Both the position numbers and the translations under genes were made by a program. 64,000 nucleotides of DNA from Arthrobacter sp. OV608 (GTDB lineage: Bacteria > Actinomycetota > Actinomycetes > Actinomycetales > Micrococcaceae): NCBI GenBank assembly GCA_900110595.1, contig FOEZ01000002.1:248001-312000 (forward strand), given 5' to 3'. Each line of letters begins with the position of its first letter. Within the stretch, counting starts at the first letter, position 1. The notes beneath the pieces are model-generated. The model ran no database searches, was not told the DNA's origin, and was given only the letters and a program-made list of their open reading frames with translations. Positions 48,752 through 57,004 of this stretch are shown piece after piece.

Positions 48752-48771
48752 TTACTTGCCCAGTCAAGCAA
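48752..48771. promoter_or_regulatory. MarR-type operator 2 (imperfect)
   Basis: TTACTTGC-CCAG-TCAAGCAA repeats the half-site of operator 1 and ends 18 bases before the MarR start. The two sites are positioned to repress both divergent genes. Confidence 0.7.
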
Positions 48772-48788
48772 CCTTGTAGTCTGTACGA

Positions 48789-49289
48789 ATGAGTGATTCC
48801 GGTGCCCCCGCGCATCTTGCAGGTGATGATCTCGCCACGTGGGCGGCCCTTGCGACGGTACTGGAGTGGTTGCCGCCTGCCCTCGATGCGCCGCTGGTCC
48901 GCGATTTCGACCTCACTCACTTCGAGTACGGCGTCCTGTTCGCGCTGGCTGACGCGCCGGACCGCGCGCTGAGGATGACCGTTTTGGCCGCCTATTCCAA
49001 TTCCTCGCTCTCGCGGCTGTCCCGGGCCGTTTCGCGGATTGAGGCTCGCGGGTTGGTGATACGCACTCGCGACCCCAAGGACGGGCGGTCCACCTTGGCC
49101 ACCCTGACCGAGGCCGGGCTGGACATGTTGGAAGAGGCCACTCCCGTGCAGAGTCACACGGTCACCAAATTGGTCCTTGAGCCTCTCACCAAAGCCCAAC
49201 GCGGTCAGCTGCACGAAATCAGCGTGCGGATCCAGCGGGCCATCCGGGAGCAGGAGGGCTGGCAGCCGGCGCGCCCAGGGCGCGGCTAG
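48789..49289 (+). CDS. MarR-family transcriptional regulator
   Basis: 166 aa. Dimer helices at both ends and a winged HTH in the middle: DLTHFEYGVLFALADAPDRA, LRMTVLAAYSNSSLSRLSRA, VSRIEARGLVIRTRDPKDGR, STLATLTEAGLDMLEEA. Probably a repressor of itself and of the divergent SDR gene through the TTACTTGC palindromes; ligand unknown. The stop overlaps by four bases the end of the convergent gene at 49286. Confidence 0.92.
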   Translation: MSDSGAPAHLAGDDLATWAALATVLEWLPPALDAPLVRDFDLTHFEYGVLFALADAPDRALRMTVLAAYSNSSLSRLSRAVSRIEARGLVIRTRDPKDGRSTLATLTEAGLDMLEEATPVQSHTVTKLVLEPLTKAQRGQLHEISVRIQRAIREQEGWQPARPGRG

Positions 49290-49666
49290 TTATCCTTGGC
49301 GCGATTGCTGCTGCGACGAAGCCAGCTCATGGCTTTCCTGATGGAGGTGAAATAAGCCACCGGACATGGCAACGGGCTAATTCGCAGAACAAACAGTGCG
49401 ATGACGTAATCGACCGGGGAAGAACCTAAAAGCGCGATCTTTGAAACGCTTGGTGAAGGGGGCACTTTTCGGGCAGGGCGGGTGAACGTGACCCCTTCAA
49501 CATCGACGAGCAGGGGAAGACTGCGTCCCTGACTTAGCGCCTCGATCGCGGCGTTGGCCCGATGCGCATCCTCCGGCCCAATGGCGTGTCCGGACTTCCA
49601 GCGAAGCCGGAGGATCCCGTCAGCGAGCTCAAGGGTGCCTTTGTCAGTGATCTCGATGTTGTGCAT
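49286..49666 (-). CDS. STAS-like/DUF7793-type hypothetical protein
   Basis: 126 aa: MHNIEITDKGTLELADGILR, then an alpha/beta core (GPEDAHRANAAIEALSQGRS, LPLLVDVEGVTFTRPARKV) and KIALLGSSPVDYVIALFVLR with a YFTSIRKAMSWLRR helix. The layout resembles STAS/SpoIIAA-like proteins found in several copies in Arthrobacter-type genomes. No phosphorylatable serine motif stands out. Function unknown, perhaps protein interaction. Convergent with the MarR gene. Confidence 0.65.
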   Translation of the reverse strand: MHNIEITDKGTLELADGILRLRWKSGHAIGPEDAHRANAAIEALSQGRSLPLLVDVEGVTFTRPARKVPPSPSVSKIALLGSSPVDYVIALFVLRISPLPCPVAYFTSIRKAMSWLRRSSNRAKDN

Positions 49667-49783
49667 TGGTCCTCGTCACGATGGTTCCGCCCCCAAACAC
49701 GACCGTAGTGCATCAGGTCCCCGGGGCGTTGGCCCCGCCCCGTCAGGAACACGATGAGTCGGCTCCCGGGCACGCCGCACCGT

Positions 49784-50416
49784 TCAGGCGCCGGTCCAGC
49801 GGCGCAGCGTGCTGTTGATCAGGCCGATCAGGACTGCGGTCCACCAGCGGGCCTGGGAGACGGTGAGGGCAACCATGAGCCGAAGGCGTAGGCCGCGGGT
49901 CAACTCGCTGAAGCGCGTGTGGGGCGGGAGCGCCAGCAGCCGGTGCATGGCCGGTGCGATGCTGAGGCCATTGAGCATCAGGACCAGCACGCAGACGAGT
50001 TTGACCACGGTGACCGGGTTGGTCAGGTCCGGGTCGATCAGGGCGCCGGACGCGAGCAACAGGGCCAGGCCGCCCCAGATCAGCGGTTTGGCAGCAGCCT
50101 CGAGCTTCCCGGAAGCGTGCATTTCCACCTTGCCGAGCAGCCACAGCAACCCCAGCCAATCGACCACGAGGATGGTGCCAAAGGACAGGACGAGCGCCAG
50201 GATATGGCCCGCGAGCCCAAACCGGTGCAATACAGGTCCGCAGTCCACGTGGTGCCCGACGAGCACCGAAGCCAGCCATCCGGCCGTGCACAGCAGACCC
50301 AGCAGGAGCAGCCGTTGGATTTGGCGGCGCGTCAGCGGTTCCGGGCGCACAGCCAGCTCCGCCCGTGATGTATCGGGTTGCGAGGGGTCGGGACGGACCT
50401 GGGCCTCGGCCGTCAC
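49784..50416 (-). CDS. Multi-pass membrane protein of unknown function
   Basis: 210 aa from GTG 50416. The first 30 residues are soluble and charged. Then about four to five hydrophobic helices (LLLLGLLCTAGWLASVLVG, ILALVLSFGTILVVDWLGLL, PLIWGGLALLLASGALI, VVKLVCVLVLMLNGLSIA and one near TVSQARWWTAVLIGLINSTL). A single histidine pair near VGHHVDCGPVL may bind metal. It is downstream of the iron-linked P19-like gene on the same strand, with 204 bp and a hairpin between, so a functional link is only possible. Confidence 0.65.
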   Translation of the reverse strand: MTAEAQVRPDPSQPDTSRAELAVRPEPLTRRQIQRLLLLGLLCTAGWLASVLVGHHVDCGPVLHRFGLAGHILALVLSFGTILVVDWLGLLWLLGKVEMHASGKLEAAAKPLIWGGLALLLASGALIDPDLTNPVTVVKLVCVLVLMLNGLSIAPAMHRLLALPPHTRFSELTRGLRLRLMVALTVSQARWWTAVLIGLINSTLRRWTGA

Positions 50417-50539
50417 TGGGCGGACCCGGCGGCTTGATGCTGCCCTGCCGGGAAGCGCAAAAGGGACATGAAAGAAGTCATGGGGATCCTTGGGGGAAGG
50501 AAGTTGGCGATTTCCGGCAAATTAAAGCTGGGGAAATTT

Positions 50540-50568
50540 TCGGCCGAGGCGCCGTGCGCCTCGACCGA
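50540..50568. terminator. Hairpin downstream of the P19-like gene
   Basis: Inner 8-bp stem CGAGGCGC/GCGCCTCG with a 3-base loop, outer TCGG/CCGA arms and one mismatch. It lies 52-80 bases after the minus-strand stop at 50621, between two leftward genes. The minus-strand sequence beyond is A/T-rich. Probable terminator for the iron gene. Confidence 0.5.
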
Positions 50569-50620
50569 ATTAACCGAATTATGGGGCGGCGCGAAATCGA
50601 TCGATCCCGCCCGGCGGTGG

Positions 50621-51187
50621 CTACTCTTTCGTCAGCTCCACGTCCTTGAACTCCACTGTTGCTCCCTTGGCCAGGGCCGGCGTTTCTGATTCCTCGCCGT
50701 GGCGGTTGAAAGTGGGAACCCCAAGGGTGGCGCGCAGTGTGTACGTGCCTGCTTCAGGCACGGTGAAGTTGTTGGCGTAGTGGTAGAAGGTGGAGTAGTA
50801 GAACTTCAACTCCATTTCCTGGACCACCTTGCCCTGGGCATCCACCACTTCAACGGTGATCGGCACCTCGGGAACGATCCTGCCTGTGGAAGTCTCGGTG
50901 GGGATGATTTCGATGTGGTGGGTTTCACCGGCCTCCGGTGCACGGAAGTGCGTGGCGTGCTCGTCGAACCACGGTTCGGCCGCTTCGGTGATCAGGTTGA
51001 CTGTCCAGTCCCCGGACTCCACCGTCTTGCCCTTTTCGGCAAGTTCCTCGGCGAGCACCTCGTACTGCTTCTGGACGCCGGCCGGAACGGTGAAGCCTTC
51101 CTCCTTTGCGGCGGCCTGGGCGCCACAACAGGTGAGCGCAGCGAGGAGAAGAGGGGCGGCCAGAAGGGCCGTGGCAGCACGAAGCAT
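50621..51187 (-). CDS. Periplasmic P19/Tp34-like iron-transport protein
   Basis: 188 aa from ATG 51187 (AAGGA RBS). Export signal LLAAPLLLAALTCCGAQAAA, possibly lipidated at one of the two cysteines. Mature domain: IgG-like fold typical of P19/Tp34 (pfam10634), with VPAGVQKQYEVLAEELAEKG, THHIEIIPTETSTGRIVPEV, KFYYSTFYHYANNFTVPEAG and GTYTLRATLGVPTFNRHGEE. Family members bind Fe/Cu and work with EfeU/FTR1-type permeases. A good IdeR-type box 138 bases upstream supports iron repression. The partner permease is not obvious here. Confidence 0.85.
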   Translation of the reverse strand: MLRAATALLAAPLLLAALTCCGAQAAAKEEGFTVPAGVQKQYEVLAEELAEKGKTVESGDWTVNLITEAAEPWFDEHATHFRAPEAGETHHIEIIPTETSTGRIVPEVPITVEVVDAQGKVVQEMELKFYYSTFYHYANNFTVPEAGTYTLRATLGVPTFNRHGEESETPALAKGATVEFKDVELTKE

Positions 51188-51324
51188 CAAAAATCCTTAA
51201 GCGGGTATGAGTGAGAGAACCGGGATGGTTCAGGGAGCAATGCAGGAAGCCCAAAGGTGGTCCGCACCCAGCGCGCGGCCGCCCGATATCCAAACCGTGC
51301 GGCATTGCATCCTGGCTCGCGGGG

Positions 51325-51343
51325 GCGAGTTAGGCTGACCTAA
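51325..51343. promoter_or_regulatory. IdeR/DmdR-type iron box
   Basis: GCGAGTTAGGCTGACCTAA matches the consensus TTAGGTTAGGCTAACCTAA at 14 of 19 positions, including GTTAGGCT-ACCTAA. It lies in the 345-bp divergent gap 51188-51532, between the P19-like gene and a rightward metallophosphoesterase gene. Iron control of the P19-like gene is the natural reading. Confidence 0.75.
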
Positions 51344-51532
51344 AAAGAAGATTACCCAATACCGAAAATTAAGCAAAGTTCTTGTGCGCTAATTCCCAAG
51401 CGTTACGTTTCGGCGCGATGCTGGCGGCGGGCTTGACACCGCTACCCGTCCCGCGGACTATCGGAGAAGCCGCTGGGGCCAGGATGTCGATTGGATGCCG
51501 GCCAGTGGTCCGGCCCCTCGAAGGGTTGTCGG

Positions 51533-52531
51533 ATGCCGTCAGCGCCACCTCGTTCCAGGTTCCTCCGGCGTGTGGCCTTTGCCGCGGCCGCGCTTCTGGT
51601 GGTGGCTGTCGCGGGCTGCACCAGTCCCCCGGAGCCGCCTGACCAGCAGTTCCCAGCAACTGTCCGAATTGCTGCGGTGGGTGACATGAACCGCGTCAAG
51701 AACAGTGCGCCGAATAGTCCGTCCGGCCGGAACGGGGCGGCGATCACCCAGCTTGAGCGGGACAACGAGATTGATGCGTTCCTCGGGCTTGGGGACTTCC
51801 AGTATTCCACCCCGCATTGCGAGGACTACGTGAAGTACTGGACGAGGCTGTGGGGTGGTACGAAGCCAAAGCTGTACTGGATATCAGCCCCAAATCACGA
51901 CTGGCAACCGGGCCGCAACGAGGATCTCGACGACTTCATGGACGGCCAATGCCCGGGAGCTTCGGAAAAGGCTGCGATCAACCAGCAGCGCGGGTTCATC
52001 GGGAACGGGCAACCCTACTCGAAGGACTTCGGGAACTGGCACTTCGCGTTCCTGTCGTCAGCGTACTGGCGCTATAACCACGTGCAGGCCCAGTTATTGA
52101 CAACCTGGCTGGACAATGACCTCGCTACAGCCAAGGCGGCGGGCAAGCATCTGGCAGTGGTGTACCACGAACCGTACTTCACCTCAAACACGAACAAACA
52201 CGGACGGGCGGCTGAGCACAAGCCGTGGATCGACGTGATGTGGAAGTACCGCGTCCGGCTGACCCTGTCCGGGTCACAGCACAACTACGAGCGCTCATGC
52301 CCGGTGAACAACGCCGATCAGTGCGTCGGCGACGGGATGACGGCGTTTCAGGTTTCCACAGGAGGTGCGACTCTTCGCCCCTTCACCAGCAGTCCGCCGT
52401 ACATCGAGAAACGGTTCAGCGACACCCACGGGTTCCTGCGGCTGACACTGCGGGCGGACGGGTCTTTCGACTGGAACTTCGTCCCCACGTCCGGTTCAAG
52501 CACGGATTCGGGGACGCGCCCCGCACCGTAG
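51533..52531 (+). CDS. Secreted metallophosphoesterase lipoprotein
   Basis: 332 aa from ATG 51533. Lipobox VAVAGC (Cys about 29). Calcineurin-like phosphoesterase motifs: RIAAVGDMNRVK, FLGLGDFQYS, a PNHD in place of GNHD (YWISAPNHDWQPGRN), HLAVVYHEPYFTS and the late SGSQHNYER in place of GHxH. The glycine of GNHD is changed, but the metal-binding Asn/His/Asp are kept. Likely hydrolyses phosphate esters outside the membrane. A second, related secreted enzyme is encoded at 59394-61280. Confidence 0.85.
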   Translation: MPSAPPRSRFLRRVAFAAAALLVVAVAGCTSPPEPPDQQFPATVRIAAVGDMNRVKNSAPNSPSGRNGAAITQLERDNEIDAFLGLGDFQYSTPHCEDYVKYWTRLWGGTKPKLYWISAPNHDWQPGRNEDLDDFMDGQCPGASEKAAINQQRGFIGNGQPYSKDFGNWHFAFLSSAYWRYNHVQAQLLTTWLDNDLATAKAAGKHLAVVYHEPYFTSNTNKHGRAAEHKPWIDVMWKYRVRLTLSGSQHNYERSCPVNNADQCVGDGMTAFQVSTGGATLRPFTSSPPYIEKRFSDTHGFLRLTLRADGSFDWNFVPTSGSSTDSGTRPAP

Positions 52532-52686
52532 CCAAGGCCAACGTTCTCTGACCACCGGACCTGGAGTCCACACGCTCGCTCAGGTTTTCCACAAATGTTC
52601 CCTGGAGCGCCACCTGTCCTAAAGAAGTCCAGATACCATGTGTTGTTCTACGGCAGTTCCTGGCTTCCGGGAAGTTGGAGGAAATC

Positions 52687-53379
52687 GTGGGCGGAAGGTC
52701 GCTTCGCGCAGTTGCCAAGACTGCCTCCCTTGCTGCCCTCCTGACTGTTGTGGCCACGGGGTGCACTCCGGCCGGCGTCAAGCACCATGCGTCCGGGACC
52801 CCTCCGGTCCGGGTTGTTGTAATCGGCGACTCGCTGAGCACCGGCTACGGGACTTCGCCGGACCAGGCGTGGCCGAAGCTCCTGCAGCACGCGCACCTGA
52901 CCCAGAAGCGCCCGGTACAGGTCACCAATGCGTCAGAGAACGGCAGCGGCTACCTGGTGGCCGGGGAGGGCGGGAACACCTTCGGCACGGAAGTCGAGTA
53001 CGCCGTAGGCCCGGACGCGGACGTAGTGGTCTTCTTCGGATCCGACAACGATGCGGGAGCAGACCCTGAGGAGCTGAGGGAGGCCGCGGCCTCAACGTTC
53101 GCCGCGGCTTCAACCCGGGCCCCGCAGGCAGTCCTCGTGGCGGTGGGTCCGCTGTCCGGCAGCGAAGAGCCTGATCCGGTGCTGGCCGGCGTGCGTGACT
53201 CCGCCGCCTCCGCAGCAGAGAACCGCGGGGTGCACTTCATCGATCCCATTGCCGACCAATGGCTCGGCAGCCGTGCCGACGTCCTGCTGGGACCTGACGG
53301 TGAACATCCCAGCGCCTCCGGGCAGAAGCTCCTGCGGGACAAGATGAAGGAAATCATTGCAGCTGCCGTAGAGGGCTGA
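52687..53379 (+). CDS. SGNH/GDSL-family hydrolase lipoprotein
   Basis: 230 aa from GTG 52687, chosen because GGAGG sits seven bases upstream; a TTG at 52675 is in frame. Lipobox VVATGC (Cys 26). Catalytic GDSL motif VVVIGDSLSTGYGT (Ser about 49), block III-like FFGSDNDAG and the terminal DGEHPSASG with the Asp-x2-His dyad. Expected to remove acyl or acetyl groups from surface polymers. Single gene between metallophosphoesterase and PAP2 genes. Confidence 0.88.
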   Translation: MGGRSLRAVAKTASLAALLTVVATGCTPAGVKHHASGTPPVRVVVIGDSLSTGYGTSPDQAWPKLLQHAHLTQKRPVQVTNASENGSGYLVAGEGGNTFGTEVEYAVGPDADVVVFFGSDNDAGADPEELREAAASTFAAASTRAPQAVLVAVGPLSGSEEPDPVLAGVRDSAASAAENRGVHFIDPIADQWLGSRADVLLGPDGEHPSASGQKLLRDKMKEIIAAAVEG

Positions 53380-53465
53380 CCTGAGCCTTCTGTTGCCCAG
53401 GGGGCCACAGTCCCGATACAGAAGTTCTTAAGCCTTTCTTACTCACGCTGCGGGAGGGTAGACCC

Positions 53466-54272
53466 ATGGGCGCAGCAGCGCTCTGCCCCTCCCCGAAGGA
53501 CATCATGGACGGCCCAGCTCCTGACGACGGACCTCAAGCTCAAAGTCCACCGCCGGCTCGTCCGGCGGCCGGCACGCGGTTTTTGGTACTCCCCCAGCCC
53601 CGCCACTGGCTGCTGCTTGGGGCACTGCTGTGCGCGGCCGTCGTCGTGCTTGGCCTGTCTGTGGGGCTGCTGCCCGGCGAGACGGCGGCGGAACTGGGCG
53701 TGGACCAAGGCCTCAGCCTGCACCATACCGCCGCACTGACCGCTGTGGCCATGACGATCAACCTGCTGTTTGGTCCGGTGGCCGGGATGGTGATGATCGG
53801 CCTCACTGCCCTCGGCATCTTGCTGGTCCGCCGCGACCTTGCCAGGGCTGCCGCCTTTGCCCTGGTGGCGTGCTCGGGCTGGGTGGCCAGCGAGGTCTTC
53901 AAGCTCATCCTTGCCCGGCAGCGGCCCGACCCCGTGCTGCTCTTCGACCCACTTTCACCGGAGACAGGATCGAACAGCTTCCCCAGCGGCCACACCTGCT
54001 TCGCCGTCGCCCTGGCATACGCATTGTATTTCCTGGCCCGCGGAACCCCTTGGGCCAAGGCAGTGGCGGCAGCCGGCGCAGTGATGGCCGTCATCGTGGC
54101 TTGGTCACGGCTCTATGTTGGAGTCCACTACCCCACCGATGTTGCTGCCTCGTTCCTGGCCGCGAGCGCTGCAGTGGTGCTGCTCGCGGGACTTTGGAAC
54201 CGGTTCGCACCCAGGCTGGCGCGCCGCTTGCCCGCCTCATTCCACCCATCAAGCCGATCCCCAAGGACCTGA
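53466..54272 (+). CDS. PAP2-family membrane phosphatase
   Basis: 268 aa from ATG 53466 (GGGAGGG RBS); ATG 53505 after GAAGGA is a good alternative. About six membrane helices. Phosphatase motifs KLILARQRPDP (KX6RP), NSFPSGHTCFAVA (PSGH) and AWSRLYVGVHYPTDV (SRX5HX3D), all complete. Predicted to dephosphorylate lipid or undecaprenyl pyrophosphate on the outer face of the membrane, recycling carrier lipid. Two bases separate it from a DedA gene, so both form an operon. Confidence 0.92.
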   Translation: MGAAALCPSPKDIMDGPAPDDGPQAQSPPPARPAAGTRFLVLPQPRHWLLLGALLCAAVVVLGLSVGLLPGETAAELGVDQGLSLHHTAALTAVAMTINLLFGPVAGMVMIGLTALGILLVRRDLARAAAFALVACSGWVASEVFKLILARQRPDPVLLFDPLSPETGSNSFPSGHTCFAVALAYALYFLARGTPWAKAVAAAGAVMAVIVAWSRLYVGVHYPTDVAASFLAASAAVVLLAGLWNRFAPRLARRLPASFHPSSRSPRT

Positions 54273-54274
54273 CC

Positions 54275-54982
54275 ATGCATAGCATCCTCGCCTCGGGATT
54301 GGTCCCGGCACTGGCCGGAACGGGGTCCCCCTCCCTGCTGGACCCTGCCAGCCTCCTCGAAGGTCTGGGCCCCGCAGCCCTCGGAGTCATCGCCGCAATG
54401 GTGTTCATCGAATCCGGTGTGCTGTTCCCGTTCCTGCCCGGAGACTCCCTGCTCTTCACGGCCGGCCTGCTGCATCAGCAGCTGCAACTGACCCTCCCCA
54501 TCCTGATCGGCGTGATCACTGCAGCTGCCATTGCCGGCGACCAGGTGGGCTACATGCTCGGACGCAAGTTCGGGCGCCGGTGGTTCAAGGATGACGCCCG
54601 CGTGCTGAAGACCGCCCACTTGACCGCCACGGAAGACTTCTTCCGCCGCCATGGAGGGGCCGCCGTCGTACTGGCCCGCTTTGTGCCGATTATCAGGACT
54701 TTCGCGCCGCTCACCGCCGGGACTGCCCGCTACGGGTACAAGGCTTTCACGCTCTGGAACGTGGTGGGCGCTTTGGCATGGGCGACGTCGGTAACCCTGC
54801 TGGGCAGCTGGCTGGGACACTACGAGATTATCGCCAGGAACATCGACGTCATCGCAGTGGTGATGGTCCTCGTTTCGGTGGTGCCCTGGGCAATCGAGTT
54901 CCTCAAGCGGCGCCGCAGCAATCGCCGGACTGAGCCGGCGGGAGAAGCTTCATCCGGCCCGAAAACCGCTGCGGAAGAATAG
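54275..54982 (+). CDS. DedA-family membrane protein
   Basis: 235 aa from ATG 54275 with CAAGGACCTGACC. Features: FIESGVLFPFLPGDSLLFTA, ITAAAIAGDQVGYMLGRKFG, a FFRRHGGAAVVLARFVPIIR re-entrant segment, RTFAPLTAGTARYGYKAFTL and YEIIARN. DedA proteins act as lipid scramblases or flippases for undecaprenyl phosphate and phosphatidyl lipids. Its tight coupling to PAP2 fits undecaprenyl-phosphate recycling. C-terminal 30 residues are basic and hydrophilic. The two-component system follows five bases later. Confidence 0.93.
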   Translation: MHSILASGLVPALAGTGSPSLLDPASLLEGLGPAALGVIAAMVFIESGVLFPFLPGDSLLFTAGLLHQQLQLTLPILIGVITAAAIAGDQVGYMLGRKFGRRWFKDDARVLKTAHLTATEDFFRRHGGAAVVLARFVPIIRTFAPLTAGTARYGYKAFTLWNVVGALAWATSVTLLGSWLGHYEIIARNIDVIAVVMVLVSVVPWAIEFLKRRRSNRRTEPAGEASSGPKTAAEE

Positions 54983-54987
54983 GCCGT

Positions 54988-55659
54988 ATGACACGTGCCG
55001 AGGGACCCTCCCTGCTGCTCGTCGAGGACGATCCGGTCCTGGGCCCGCTGACAGCCGAACTGTTGGAGCCGGACTACCGCGTCCGGCTGGCGGCCAACGG
55101 GCAGGAGGGCCTGCACCTGGGGATGACGCAGCCGTGGGACGTGATGGTGATAGACCGCGGCCTGCCCGTCATGGACGGGATCAGCCTGATCACGGCCCTG
55201 AGGTCGAAGGGCATCTCCACACCGATCCTGGTCCTCACCGCACTGGGCGACACGGACGAAAAGGTCAGGGGCCTGGACGCGGGTGCCAACGACTACGTGA
55301 CAAAGCCGTTCGACGCCGGCGAGCTGGCCGCGAGACTGCGCGCCCTGACCCGTACCTACACCCAGCCCGCCGGTCCGGTGAGCTTCGGCGCCTGGGAGCT
55401 CGACCCGGCGTCGCGTTCTGTCCGCTCTGTGTACGGCGGCCTGGTATCACTCACGGCCAAAGAGGCAGCTGTGCTGGCGGCACTGGCTTCCGAGCCCGGC
55501 AGGGTATTTACCCGCGACGAGCTCCTCGCCAGCCATTTCCACGCCACGGACCAGCCCGGCGTGATCGATACCTATGTCCACCATCTGCGCCGGAAAATCT
55601 CCAAAACAGTGATCCGCACCGTGCACGGCGTGGGCTATCAGATCGGTGACGCAGCATGA
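54988..55659 (+). CDS. OmpR/PhoB-family response regulator
   Basis: 223 aa. Receiver domain with acidic pair LLLVEDDPVLG, phospho-acceptor Asp56 in DVMVIDRGLPVMDG, Thr in VLTALG and Lys106 in DYVTKPFDAGEL. The C-terminal winged helix reads GLVSLTAKEAAVLAALASEP, GRVFTRDELLASHF and TVIRTVHGVGYQIGD. It overlaps the histidine kinase gene by ATGA. Given its neighbours it may respond to envelope or phosphate stress; that is inference. Confidence 0.95.
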   Translation: MTRAEGPSLLLVEDDPVLGPLTAELLEPDYRVRLAANGQEGLHLGMTQPWDVMVIDRGLPVMDGISLITALRSKGISTPILVLTALGDTDEKVRGLDAGANDYVTKPFDAGELAARLRALTRTYTQPAGPVSFGAWELDPASRSVRSVYGGLVSLTAKEAAVLAALASEPGRVFTRDELLASHFHATDQPGVIDTYVHHLRRKISKTVIRTVHGVGYQIGDAA

Positions 55660-56648
55660 CGTCAAGTCCTACTTCAGTTGAGCCTGACCGGGATACTCTC
55701 CGCCGGGCGTCGCTAAAAGTAGCGCTCCGGATCAGTGCTGCCTGCGCCGTGCTGGTCCTGGGACTCCTCGCCGCCGCGACCGCGTACCTCATGAACAAAC
55801 TGGCCCACCCGGACCTGCCCGATGCTGCGGGGGCTGGGAGGGCCTACACGTACCTTGATTCCCAGGACCTGATCGAGGGGATGATCCTGGCTGGAGTGGG
55901 GGGCATCCTTCTGGCAGGCATCGTGGGATGGCTCAGCGCCCGCAGCGCCATCCGGCCGTTGGGCGAAGCGCTGGCCCTGCAGCGGCGCTTCGTCCAGGAC
56001 GCGAGCCACGAGCTGCGCACGCCCCTCACCATCCTGGACGCCCGCATCCAGCTCGCCCAGCGCAAGGTGGCGCCCGGTTCCGAAACAGGCCAGGCCTTAG
56101 CCAGGATCAGGGAGGATACCGCCACCCTGACCGGCATCATCACCGAGCTCCTGATGGCGGCGACCGGGCATGCGTCCGGGCCCGCGGAACCGGTGGATGT
56201 AACCAGCGTGGCCGGGTCAGTGACTGAGGGCCTGCAAGAACTGGCGGAGCACCAAGATATCCGCCTTTCGTTCTCCGCCAGCGGGCAGCCGATCGCGCGG
56301 ATCGCTCCCGGCTCCCTCCGGCGCGCCGTGCTCGCCCTGGCGGACAATGCGCTCGCCCACACCCGGCCCGGTGGAAGCATCGCGATCAGTGTAGGAATTG
56401 AGGACCGCCAGGCGGTGATCCGGGTGGAGGATACGGGCTCCGGAATCACCGGGGTGGATCCGGACCGGATCTTTGACCGCTTTGTTCGGACGGCCAGGCG
56501 GGATGAAACCGGCGGCAGGCGCAGCTTCGGGATCGGCCTTGCGCTGGTCCGGGAGATTGCCTCTGCCGCGGGCGGCACCATGGAGGTAGCCAGGACCGGG
56601 CCGGAGGGGACCACCATGAGGCTTGCGCTGCCGCTGACCCGGCGGTAG
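55656..56648 (+). CDS. Sensor histidine kinase
   Basis: 330 aa. Two membrane helices (about 24-46 and 75-94) enclose a short 28-residue external loop, so sensing is probably within the membrane or through partners. There is no clear HAMP. H-box QDASHELRTPLTILDAR (His118), N-box RRAVLALADNALAHTRPGGS, G1 VEDTGSGITGVDPDRIFDRF and G2 RSFGIGLALVREIASAAGGT are intact. It phosphorylates the regulator encoded immediately upstream. Short loop resembles intramembrane-sensing kinases that monitor cell-wall agents. Confidence 0.94.
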   Translation: MTSSPTSVEPDRDTLRRASLKVALRISAACAVLVLGLLAAATAYLMNKLAHPDLPDAAGAGRAYTYLDSQDLIEGMILAGVGGILLAGIVGWLSARSAIRPLGEALALQRRFVQDASHELRTPLTILDARIQLAQRKVAPGSETGQALARIREDTATLTGIITELLMAATGHASGPAEPVDVTSVAGSVTEGLQELAEHQDIRLSFSASGQPIARIAPGSLRRAVLALADNALAHTRPGGSIAISVGIEDRQAVIRVEDTGSGITGVDPDRIFDRFVRTARRDETGGRRSFGIGLALVREIASAAGGTMEVARTGPEGTTMRLALPLTRR

Positions 56649-57004
56649 TTGTGGGCCGCCGGCGCGGGCCGTGAAGCAGCTCCGCCAGGGCCGGGTGCAA
56701 CACAGGTGCGTGCCGCCGTCGTACGTTCCCGGCCAGCAACTCCGGCTGCCCCGGGGCCACCCTGGTTTCCCCCTCATCTCGGGAATATGCTTGCCAAGCC
56801 CCAGCGGCCTAAATAACATCGGAGCACCGGTTCGGCGCCGGATCAGCGGCGACAGAGCGAACCCACGCGCAGGTTTTTCGTATCGACATACACCCGGCCC
56901 CTTCCGATTACACCGCGCCCTCGGCCGCGGACCCTGAAGGCACCGACGCCTCAATGAAACACCGGCCAATCATGCTCGGCATGGGATGGCAACCTGGAGG
57001 ATGG
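56649..57004. other. Intergenic stretch without a supported gene
   Basis: 356 bp between the kinase gene and a secreted protein gene. Lower GC around 56800-56900 (CTAAATAACATCGG) may hold the promoter for the rightward group of secreted proteins. No RNA gene or palindrome stands out. Confidence 0.4.
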
